Assembly (NCBI RefSeq): GCF_905397285.1
Contig: NZ_CAJPUX010000002.1
Location: 806,001 to 870,000 of the forward strand
DNA: 64,000 nucleotides
Source of the DNA: Cupriavidus plantarum
GTDB taxonomy: Bacteria > Pseudomonadota > Gammaproteobacteria > Burkholderiales > Burkholderiaceae
Direction: 5' to 3'
Below the pieces are notes generated by a model that was given only the letters and a program-made list of their open reading frames with translations, was not told the origin of the DNA and made no database searches. Position numbers and translations under genes: made by a program. Below are positions 54,905 to 61,817 of this stretch, piece after piece. Position 1 is the first letter of the stretch, and each line of letters starts with the position of its first letter.

Positions 54905-55408
54905 TCAGCGCAAGGATGAACCGTCGCCGCCCTCCGGCGCGCTTTCGATGAGGCGCTGCAGCTGGCGCGTGGCCGTGATCTCGGCCGCGAGCCGGTCCAC
55001 TGTCAGATGCCGGGCCGCGAGCCAGCGGTTCAGCGTGATGCCGCCCTGTGCATTGCAGCCGATGGATGCGCCAAAGCGCAGCAGCAGTTCCCCGGCGAGG
55101 GCCAGCGAGGCCCGGACGCGGGGGAGCGTTGCCGATTCCACGCGGTAGCTCGCCTCGGCGGTAATCATCATGCCCGGCTCGTCATGGGCGATGGCGCCAT
55201 GACGACGCGCACGCGGGGCGACGGCGACGAAGGCGCCATCCACCATCAGCATGCCGTCTCCGCTCGCATGGCGCGCTTCTTCGGCGCTGCCGCTGAGCAG
55301 GCGGAAGGCATCGTGACGCAGCTTGCGGAGCCGATTGTCCGGAGTCGCCTCGCCTTCCGGTGTTTCCTCGCCGTCGGGAGGCGATGTCTGTTCTGGTGGT
55401 TGTCTCAT
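54905..55408 (-). CDS. T3SS-associated protein, probable CesT-like chaperone
   Basis: 167 residues from ATG 55408, 26 bp after hpaB. The first 30 residues are Pro/Glu-rich. The rest resembles the layout of class I T3SS chaperones: strands (GDGMLMVDGAFVAVAP, PGMMITAEASYRVE) and a helical C-terminus with RVRASLALAGELLLRFGASI, ITLNRWLAARHLTVDRLAAE. I cannot name it from sequence; the chaperone call is by shape and context. It is the last gene of the leftward T3SS unit in this window. Confidence 0.55.
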   Translation of the reverse strand: MRQPPEQTSPPDGEETPEGEATPDNRLRKLRHDAFRLLSGSAEEARHASGDGMLMVDGAFVAVAPRARRHGAIAHDEPGMMITAEASYRVESATLPRVRASLALAGELLLRFGASIGCNAQGGITLNRWLAARHLTVDRLAAEITATRQLQRLIESAPEGGDGSSLR

Positions 55409-55434
55409 GCATCGGTACCGCGCGCACGGTGCGA

Positions 55435-55890
55435 TCAAACGCGGATCCACATGTAGTCGCCGCTGGCGAGGTTCTCGAACATCTCGTCGGAGGAGCCGAC
55501 GATATTGTTCTGCCAATAGCGGCCGTGTTCGACGTAATGGTCGACGAGCTCGCCGAGATAGGCGCCATCCACGTCGTCGCCCAACGGGACGCGCAGCAAC
55601 AGGACGATGCCGCCCGTGTCGGGGTCGAGGCCAAGCTGGGCCTGGTCCTGCGCGTAGATCGTCAGATTGGCTTCGAGCAGCAGGCGGAAGATCCGTAGCG
55701 TGCGGCCGCTGCTGACGATGCCGTAGTCAAAGTTGAGGTAGATCGCCTGAGGGTCTTCCTCGAAGAAATCGATGGCGAGATCGAATCCGTTCGCGTTCAG
55801 CACGCCGGCCTGGACGATGGCGTCGGCGTCGGGAATATCGAGTTCCTCGCAGAGATCGACGATCAGCTCGTTTCGGCGTTCCAGGCTCAT
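55435..55890 (-). CDS. hpaB: T3SS exit-control chaperone HpaB
   Basis: 151 residues from ATG 55890. CesT-like acidic protein (MSLERRNELIVDLCEELDIPD, AIDFFEEDPQAIYLNFDYG, RIFRLLLEANLTIYAQDQAQ, ending in GDYMWIRV). HpaB of Ralstonia and Xanthomonas binds many effectors and guides them to the apparatus; size and place after hrcD-hrpD6 match. It is a general rather than a dedicated chaperone in those species. Confidence 0.78.
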   Translation of the reverse strand: MSLERRNELIVDLCEELDIPDADAIVQAGVLNANGFDLAIDFFEEDPQAIYLNFDYGIVSSGRTLRIFRLLLEANLTIYAQDQAQLGLDPDTGGIVLLLRVPLGDDVDGAYLGELVDHYVEHGRYWQNNIVGSSDEMFENLASGDYMWIRV

Positions 55891-55966
55891 GACGCGCTCG
55901 TTGCGAAAGGTTGGAAATTGGAAAGGGAGTCCCGGAGGCCGAAGCCGCCGGGACGATCGCAAGACG

Positions 55967-56185
55967 TCAGCCCTGCGTGAGCGACTTTGCGTTCTTCGGC
56001 CCCGCTTCCTTCAGCTGGGCCAGCGTGGTCGCCAGGTTGATGGCGTTCATTGCTTCCGCCGCCGCATTGATCTGCGCGATGGCGCTGGCGGTATTGCCGT
56101 CCATGCCGACCTTCGAATTCGCGTAGTCGCCGGCCGCACCGCCGACGTTGTAGGCCGTGTTGCCGCCGCTGATCTTGTCTGCCAT
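55967..56185 (-). CDS. Small T3SS protein, candidate Hrp pilus subunit (HrpE/HrpY-like)
   Basis: 72 residues from ATG 56185 with a near-perfect AAGGAG site, stronger than any neighbour, as expected of a protein made in quantity. No signal peptide. Ala/Asn/Gly-rich and predicted helical (GNTASAIAQINAAAEAMNAI, then LATTLAQLKEAG). In Xanthomonas hrpE, the pilin, lies exactly here between hrpD6 and hpaB. Sequence identity to known pilins is not obvious by eye, and pilins diverge fast, so the assignment is by size, composition, position and ribosome site. Confidence 0.6.
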   Translation of the reverse strand: MADKISGGNTAYNVGGAAGDYANSKVGMDGNTASAIAQINAAAEAMNAINLATTLAQLKEAGPKNAKSLTQG

Positions 56186-56300
56186 GACAAACTCCTTGGT
56201 AGTGATGGCCCAATGGGCCGGTGGTGAGTGACGGGGCATCGGGATGACGCCCCGGTACTTCCAGGCAGCCAGGTCCGAAGACACGGCCGCGCTGTCTGGT

Positions 56301-56321
56301 AACACCCCCAATGGGGGCGTT
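56301..56321 (-). terminator. Hairpin between hrpD6 and the pilin candidate
   Basis: AACACCCCC (56301-56309) and GGGGGCGTT (56313-56321) pair over a 3-base loop with one wobble, 20 bases after the hrpD6 stop. It may set different expression levels of upstream genes and the pilin candidate. Confidence 0.5.
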
Positions 56322-56340
56322 CGCGTTAATCAACCGTGCG

Positions 56341-56580
56341 TCAATCGCCGCGCAGCCGCTCGCACACGGCCGCCGCGGCCATGAGCCCGTCGGCCACCAC
56401 GCGCGCGGCATTCCGCGCGTGCGCGGCCGGTTCCGCGAGCGAGGCATCGACAATGGCGGAGGCGCTGGCCTTGAGCTGCGCGATGCCGTCCGCGATGCGC
56501 GGATCCTTCGGGTTCTGCTCGATCAGCTGCACCATCTGCTCGAGCGAGCGGATCGTGTCGGGGGTGAGGTTGCTGTACAT
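56341..56580 (-). CDS. HrpD6-like T3SS protein
   Basis: 79 residues (Xanthomonas HrpD6 is about 80). Helical, no signal or membrane segment: LTPDTIRSLEQMVQLIEQNP, IADGIAQLKASASAIVDASL. It lies directly after sctD as HrpD6 does. In Xanthomonas HrpD6 affects pilus assembly and translocon secretion. Named mainly by size and position. Confidence 0.65.
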   Translation of the reverse strand: MYSNLTPDTIRSLEQMVQLIEQNPKDPRIADGIAQLKASASAIVDASLAEPAAHARNAARVVADGLMAAAAVCERLRGD

Positions 56581-56600
56581 GGTCGAACTCCATCAATGCG

Positions 56601-57782
56601 CTATCGGAGGGGTTTCGCGATGGTGGCCGCGGGCAACGGGAGGACACCTGCGGGGGACGCGGCGGCCACGACTTCCGGCGCGGATGCGGACGCCTCGGGC
56701 GGCAGCATCTCGTCGGGGAAATTCTTGGTGCCGTCTGGCAACTGGTAATAACGCAGGCCTTCCACATGGAGGGCCGCATGCACGTTGCGCGGCGTGGTGT
56801 CGGCAGCCTGGCCGGCGAGGTCGACGTCGATGCGCCGCACGGCCGCGCCGTAGTCGCCGCGCATCCGCTCGATCAACGCCCGCGCCCGGGCCGGGTCGCG
56901 TACTGTGCCGCCGACGCGGAATACGCCGTCGCCGGCATAGCTGATCTCCGCGCCGGGATCCGACAGCGAGGCCCGCAGGTCGTCAGTAATGCTTGCGGCC
57001 ACGGAAAGCCGTACCGCGACGTGGCCGCTGTCCACCTGTGCGAGCGCGCGGCGCAGCGTCGTGGCATCGGCCGCCGTCGGGACCATGCCGCTGACGACGA
57101 TGTTGTCGTCGGCCACCGTCGTCTTCACGCCGGTCAGCGCATCCTTCACGCTCAGACTCGGACCCGAGGTCTTGAGGGCGTGCTCCACCGCGGCCAGCCG
57201 CCGCTGCAGCGGCGTGAGCTCGGGCGCAGGGTCGGGCGCCTTCACCGACGCGGACGCTTTCGGTATGCGCGTCATCGACATCGCCATGGCGGCGCCGATC
57301 GCGGTCGTTGCCACCACCGCGCAGACGCCCACACGCAGCCAGCGGCGGCGCGGCCGAACGCGCGGCGACGGCGCGGCGGTTGCCGTGCCCGTAGCGGCGG
57401 CTGCCGGCACTGCCGGAGCAGCGGCTGCGGCAGTGGCTATCGGTGCGGCCGGTGCGGCCGGTGCGGCCGCGGGCGCGAACATCGCCTCGAGCAGCTTGAC
57501 TTCGGCGGGCCATGGCGCATCGGCCGGACCGACGCACAGCACGATATCGCCGCGGCGCGCCGGTACGAAATCGGCCATGACGATCGGCGTCTCGCCGACA
57601 TTGGTCGCGCTGACGAGCGTCACCGTCCCGTCCTCCTCGAACGCGATGACGACCGGATCGCCATGCCAGTCCGAGATATCGACGTCCGCCTGATCGCCGG
57701 CGCCGATGGTGTGGCGGCCTCGCGGCAGATCGAGCCGGGCACCGGCGTGATAGCCGGTAAGGATGCGTAGCTGGCGCGTCAT
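56601..57782 (-). CDS. sctD: T3SS inner-membrane ring protein SctD (HrcD/HrpW type)
   Basis: 393 residues, start overlapping hpaA (ATGA) with AGGAGG upstream. N-terminal FHA-like cytoplasmic domain (RILTGYHAGARLDLPRGRHT), an Ala/Pro linker with 9-bp repeats (about 103-140), a single TM at about 150-170, then periplasmic BON-like ring-building domains (IVVSGMVPTAADATTLRRAL, VFRVGGTVRDPARARALIER). It forms the outer of the two inner-membrane rings. Confidence 0.85.
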   Translation of the reverse strand: MTRQLRILTGYHAGARLDLPRGRHTIGAGDQADVDISDWHGDPVVIAFEEDGTVTLVSATNVGETPIVMADFVPARRGDIVLCVGPADAPWPAEVKLLEAMFAPAAAPAAPAAPIATAAAAAPAVPAAAATGTATAAPSPRVRPRRRWLRVGVCAVVATTAIGAAMAMSMTRIPKASASVKAPDPAPELTPLQRRLAAVEHALKTSGPSLSVKDALTGVKTTVADDNIVVSGMVPTAADATTLRRALAQVDSGHVAVRLSVAASITDDLRASLSDPGAEISYAGDGVFRVGGTVRDPARARALIERMRGDYGAAVRRIDVDLAGQAADTTPRNVHAALHVEGLRYYQLPDGTKNFPDEMLPPEASASAPEVVAAASPAGVLPLPAATIAKPLR

Positions 57783-58816
57783 GGACGCCTCCTGTGATGA
57801 CCGAGCAGCGACTGGATGGTCGCGATGGCCTGGTTGCCATGGCGGCGTGGGCCCGGCGACGACAACATCAGCAGCTTCAGCGGGAGCAGCAGGAACTGCC
57901 GCTGCTGCGCTTCGTCAAGCAACATCGACGCACGCGGAGCGATGCCTTGTTCGCGCAGGCGTTCGCGTTCGGCAACGAGCTGCGCGCGCACCGTCTCCAG
58001 CTTTCCCGGGGCCATCGCCGGATCGGCGGTCTCCGCCGCGCGGCCCTTGCGCACCCGTTGCGCGAGGTAGCGCAGCATGGTCTCGCGCGTCTGCCGCTCG
58101 AGCCGGCCTGCCACGCGTGCAGCGCCCGACTGGACGGGCTGCTGGATCGCGGGGATCTGCGCGAGCAGCTCCGACTGCGCCCAGCCGATATCGGCGTCGC
58201 GGAGACCGGCCTGTCCAGCCGCCGGATGCTTCGTCAACCGGCGCGCCGCGGTCTGGCGGAACGCATTGCCGAAACCCGTCGCGCGTTGCTCGCGGTTCTG
58301 GTCTTGGGGCCGGTCGTGTTTCGGGTCGTGAAAGCGCTCTTCGTCGCCGTGGCCCCCGGAGCGGTCGTCAAAGCCACCCTCGCCGCCACGCTGCTCGCTC
58401 GACTGGATCACGAGCCGCTGGCGCCAGTCCTCCCGCGCATCGTGCTCGTGCATGTCGATCGCGTCGTCCTGATCGTCGCCTTCCTGTTCGGGATCATGGC
58501 TCGCGCTGGCGGCGCTACGGCGCCGCGCATTCCGGCGTGCCGTGCGCGGATGGTGCCCGTCGATGTGGTGCAGCTCGCTCAGTTCGCTTTCCTCGTGCGC
58601 GGTGTGGCCGGACTCGACGCCTTCGGGGTCGTGCTGCACACCCGCCCGGGCGCGCGCGCTGCGGGCGGCGCGCAGGTTCTGCGGGCGCTTGGGTTGCGCC
58701 GCTCGTTGCGCCGGTCCGCGCGTCTTGTGTCCATGCTCGCCGGCGCCGTGGGCGTCATGCGACCCCGGCACGTCGGATGGGTCCATCGACTGGACGTAGC
58801 CATTGACGATTCTCAT
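57779..58816 (-). CDS. hpaA: HpaA-like T3SS control protein
   Basis: 345 residues from ATG 58816. The first two thirds are very rich in His, Asp, Glu, Arg and Gln and probably disordered; the C-terminal part is helical (RETMLRYLAQRVRKGRAAE, LETVRAQLVAERERLREQGI, LLLPLKLLMLSS). It sits between sctS and sctD, where Ralstonia and Xanthomonas have hpaA, a secreted regulator that releases HpaB and promotes translocon and effector export. Named by position, composition and the basic N-terminal half; direct similarity is modest. Confidence 0.65.
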   Translation of the reverse strand: MRIVNGYVQSMDPSDVPGSHDAHGAGEHGHKTRGPAQRAAQPKRPQNLRAARSARARAGVQHDPEGVESGHTAHEESELSELHHIDGHHPRTARRNARRRSAASASHDPEQEGDDQDDAIDMHEHDAREDWRQRLVIQSSEQRGGEGGFDDRSGGHGDEERFHDPKHDRPQDQNREQRATGFGNAFRQTAARRLTKHPAAGQAGLRDADIGWAQSELLAQIPAIQQPVQSGAARVAGRLERQTRETMLRYLAQRVRKGRAAETADPAMAPGKLETVRAQLVAERERLREQGIAPRASMLLDEAQQRQFLLLPLKLLMLSSPGPRRHGNQAIATIQSLLGHHRRRP

Positions 58817-59076
58817 GACGGGAACACCGTGCGCATGACCGCGTTGGCGAACTCGAGCACGGCCGAGGCGCCCCACGGCGCGGTGGCCAGCAGCACGCCC
58901 GTGACGATGATCAGCTTGGCGACCTGCGAGATGCTCGAGTCCTGCAGCGACGTGATGGCCTGCAGGAACGAGATGAGCAGGCCGGAGACCGCGGCGGTGG
59001 CGACGGCCGGCAGCGACACCATGAGGCAGATCATGAGCGCGCTCGTTGTCAGGTGGACGATGTTGTCGTAGTCCAT
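58813..59076 (-). CDS. sctS: T3SS export apparatus protein SctS (HrcS)
   Basis: 87 residues, the family length, with two TM helices. LTTSALMICLMVSLPAVATA and the family core GLLISFLQAITSLQDSSISQ are diagnostic. Part of the SctRST export gate. Overlaps hpaA by 4 bp and starts 1 bp after sctR. Confidence 0.95.
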   Translation of the reverse strand: MDYDNIVHLTTSALMICLMVSLPAVATAAVSGLLISFLQAITSLQDSSISQVAKLIIVTGVLLATAPWGASAVLEFANAVMRTVFPS

Positions 59077-59077
59077 G

Positions 59078-59731
59078 TCATTTGTAGGTGGAGATGAGAC
59101 CGTGGATCAGCACCGACCAGCCATCCATCGCCACGAAGAGCAGCAGCTTGAACGGAATGGCCACGTTGGTGGGCGTGACCTGCGAGAGGCCCAGCGCCAT
59201 CAGGATGTTCGCGATCACGAGGTCGATCACGATGAAGACCAGGTACAGCAGAAAGCCGATGCGGAACGCGGCCGCCAGTTCGCTCACGGTGAAGGACGGC
59301 GCGAGCACGAGGAGGTCGTCCTGCTTGAGCTTGTCCGCCATCTCCGGCGGCCAGATCTCCTTCGCCGACTTCATGAAGAACGCGCGGTCCCGCTCGGACG
59401 TGTGTTTGGTCAGAAACTGCCGGAACGGTTCGCGTGCGGCGTCGAACAGCACGGCGGCATTGCCGTTGTCGACGAGGCTGCCGTTGGACATCCTTTGCGC
59501 GGCGTCGTAGGCGGCCTGGCCGACGGGCGCCATCACGAAGCACGACACAATCAGCGCGATCCCGTTCGTCACCATCGACGGCGGCACCTGTTGCGCGCCG
59601 AGCGCATTGCGCAGCAGCCCGAGCACGATGACGATCTTCGTGTACGAGGTGACCACCATCGCGATGAAGGGCAGCAGCCCGAGCGCGAGTAGCGTGATCA
59701 GCAGCGACGCGACGTTGATGTTAGTGCCCAT
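59078..59731 (-). CDS. sctR: T3SS export apparatus protein SctR (HrcR)
   Basis: 217 residues from ATG 59731. FliP/SctR family: PFIAMVVTSYTKIVIVLGLL, RNALGAQQVPPSMVTNGIAL and PFKLLLFVAMDGWSVL; four TM segments. Core of the export gate in the inner membrane. Starts 11 bp inside the end of sctQ, in another frame. Confidence 0.96.
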   Translation of the reverse strand: MGTNINVASLLITLLALGLLPFIAMVVTSYTKIVIVLGLLRNALGAQQVPPSMVTNGIALIVSCFVMAPVGQAAYDAAQRMSNGSLVDNGNAAVLFDAAREPFRQFLTKHTSERDRAFFMKSAKEIWPPEMADKLKQDDLLVLAPSFTVSELAAAFRIGFLLYLVFIVIDLVIANILMALGLSQVTPTNVAIPFKLLLFVAMDGWSVLIHGLISTYK

Positions 59732-60857
59732 GGGCCGGCGCTTGCACGGGTTGCACGATGCGAACGCCGAGGTTGTCGCCCACGGCAACCAGTTGTCCGC
59801 TCGCCACCGTGTTGCCGCAGCACACGAGCTGGACCACGGCGCCGTCGAGCGGCGCGGGGAGTTCGACGATGCTGCCGGGTTGCAGCGCGGCGATGGCATC
59901 GAGCGAGAGTTCGAGCGTCACGAGTTCCACGCGGACCGGGACCGTCATCGGTCCCAGATCGACGGTCGGCGGGCTGGGCTCCGCGCTGGCGGTATCGAAG
60001 TCTTGCGTGTCTTGGATCATGGTCAGGGGACTTTGAAGCGTCAGGGTGCTGCCCGCGGCGGACACCGTGGCGTGTGCCTGCACGCCCTGGGCGGTCCCCC
60101 AGCGGAGTGACAGGCCTTCCATTCGGGCATCGGGCGTATCGGAGGCGTATGGCGCGCGGAGCGGCCAGCCGAGCAGGACGTCACCGGGGCGGAGGCTTTG
60201 CAGCACGTCCAGACGCACCGTGCGGGTAGCGACGTGAAGGCGCCCGCGCAGCGTGCCCGGTATGTGGTCCGGGGTGCGGCCCGGGGTGCGACCCGTGATG
60301 GCTGCCGGATCGCTGCCGGTTGCCGATGTCGGGGGGAGGGTGTCTTCGTGATCCCGGGCGAGGGCGTCCACCAGCGATGGGGCGATGGCATCGACCACGC
60401 AGGGCATCTCCGCGCCGAGCGTCAGCGACAGGCCTCGGCGCACGCGGTCTGCATCGTCTGCGTCGATCGGCTCGTCGTTGAGGCGATGCGGCACATCGCG
60501 GCCGAGGTCTCGCACGACGAGCGCGCCGGTATGGGCGGGCTGCAACGCGGCGAGCCACGGCGCGAGGTACAGGTTGGCCAGTGCGACGCGGCGCGCCGCA
60601 TCGCGATCCGCGGCGATGCTCTCCAGCGCGGGCGAGCTCGCCAGATCGACGCGCAGCAGCGCGGCACCGGCGTCGGACTCGATCAGCACGCGGGCGGGGT
60701 CCACGAAAACGGGTTCGCGTGCGGACACCAGCAGCGACACGTCCAGTTGCGCCTGCCGTGCCATGGCCGGCAGCATGCGCGACAGGCGCGCCATCGCCGG
60801 GGCGTGGCGCGGCAGCCGGGTGCGTAGCGGATCGACGTGGACGGTGGGTGCGGACAT
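59721..60857 (-). CDS. sctQ: T3SS cytoplasmic sorting platform protein SctQ (HrcQ)
   Basis: 378 residues. A variable N-terminal part and two SPOA-type domains, the second at about 285-370 (VPVRVELVTLELSLDAIAAL, GSIVELPAPLDGAVVQLVCC, GQLVAVGDNLGVRI). Forms the pods of the sorting platform with SctK and SctL. Full-length, not split as in Pseudomonas syringae. An internal 12-bp repeat encodes GRTPGRTPD. Confidence 0.9.
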   Translation of the reverse strand: MSAPTVHVDPLRTRLPRHAPAMARLSRMLPAMARQAQLDVSLLVSAREPVFVDPARVLIESDAGAALLRVDLASSPALESIAADRDAARRVALANLYLAPWLAALQPAHTGALVVRDLGRDVPHRLNDEPIDADDADRVRRGLSLTLGAEMPCVVDAIAPSLVDALARDHEDTLPPTSATGSDPAAITGRTPGRTPDHIPGTLRGRLHVATRTVRLDVLQSLRPGDVLLGWPLRAPYASDTPDARMEGLSLRWGTAQGVQAHATVSAAGSTLTLQSPLTMIQDTQDFDTASAEPSPPTVDLGPMTVPVRVELVTLELSLDAIAALQPGSIVELPAPLDGAVVQLVCCGNTVASGQLVAVGDNLGVRIVQPVQAPAHGH

Positions 60858-60909
60858 GATGCGGATGGGTGTCTGCTTGTTTCGGTTATGCGGCTATGCG
60901 GTTGTGCGG

Positions 60910-61812
60910 TCAGGCGTTATCGCTCTCGATATCGCTTTCAATCTCAATCTCAACGGTGCGTCCGGTCCGGCCCGCGAGCCGCGACTTCAACGTATCGCCG
61001 TGCAAGCAGAGTAATTCACGGGAACGTGCGGATTCGCTGTGGAACCGAAGCGACAGGGCATCGGGCGAAATCGTCATGGTCAGCCGCGTTTCGGGCAGGA
61101 CGCGCGGGTCTGGCGTCAGCGTGACCGTGCGCGCCGGGCTATCGGCAGCGAGTTCGCCGGCCCCGCAAAACGCGCCGACATCGCGCTCGAGCTGGGTCAC
61201 GAAGGCGGGGGGGAACGTGCACGCATTGCGGTCCTGTGCCGCGTTGTCCGGCTGGACCGCCGGCTTCGGCTGCGACATCTCCCGCTCGTCCCGCCGGGGG
61301 GCGACGGGCGCGAATGCGGCCTGCGCAGGCAGGGGAGCTTGGGACGTACGCACGAGCGACGGCTGGGCTGGCGCCGGCTGCGTGGCAGTTGGCGCGAGGG
61401 CCGGCGCGGCGTCGCTGGCCGCGGGCGCGGAGCGCGCGGTTGGAACGCCATAGGGGACGCCGTTGGGCACACCGCAGGGGACACCCCCGGTAGCGCAGTA
61501 AGGGTCGCGACGCGAGGCGCCGTCCGTCGTGCCGGCGCCAGCGTCCATCGCGCGAGGCGATGCGTCCGCGCGCGGGCCAGCCATCGCATCGGGCGACGCG
61601 CCGATTGACGCGCCGATTGACGCGCCGATTGACGCGCCGATTGACGCGCAAAATGAAGGCAGCGCGGGTGCCGCCGTCCGTGTCGACTGGCGGTCAAGCA
61701 GGCGGCGGAAGCGGCTGCCGGCGTCGGCCGATGGCGCGGCGGCGGGCGTCGTCCCGGTGTCGGTGGCCGGCAGGATCCGTACCGGCGGCATGGGCAGGGG
61801 TGTGCGGGTCAT
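60910..61812 (-). CDS. sctP: T3SS substrate-switch/ruler protein SctP (HpaP/HpaC-like)
   Basis: 300 residues from ATG 61812. Pro/Ala-rich and low complexity at the N-terminus with ASIGASIGASIGASIG from perfect 12-bp repeats and a GVPxGVPxGVPxGVP run from degenerate 12-bp repeats; the conserved C-terminal domain has RTVTLTPDPRVLPETRLTMT, SPDALSLRFHSESARSRELL and LHGDTLKSRLAGR. SctP proteins set needle or pilus length and switch export to later substrates. It lies between sctV and sctQ as hpaP/hpaC does. Confidence 0.8.
   Translation of the reverse strand: MTRTPLPMPPVRILPATDTGTTPAAAPSADAGSRFRRLLDRQSTRTAAPALPSFCASIGASIGASIGASIGASPDAMAGPRADASPRAMDAGAGTTDGASRRDPYCATGGVPCGVPNGVPYGVPTARSAPAASDAAPALAPTATQPAPAQPSLVRTSQAPLPAQAAFAPVAPRRDEREMSQPKPAVQPDNAAQDRNACTFPPAFVTQLERDVGAFCGAGELAADSPARTVTLTPDPRVLPETRLTMTISPDALSLRFHSESARSRELLCLHGDTLKSRLAGRTGRTVEIEIESDIESDNA
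61595..61650. repeat. Four perfect 12-bp tandem repeats in sctP
   Basis: GACGCGCCGATT occurs four times head to tail (61595-61642) plus a partial copy; in frame it adds Ile-Gly-Ala-Ser units. Perfect identity of the copies points to recent expansion. Confidence 0.9.
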
Positions 61813-61817
61813 GGCGG

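Noticed and set aside
56186..56340. TTCG-N16-TTCG type Hrp box before the pilin candidate
   Set aside because: Single TTCG/CGAA motifs occur but none at the required spacing on either strand.
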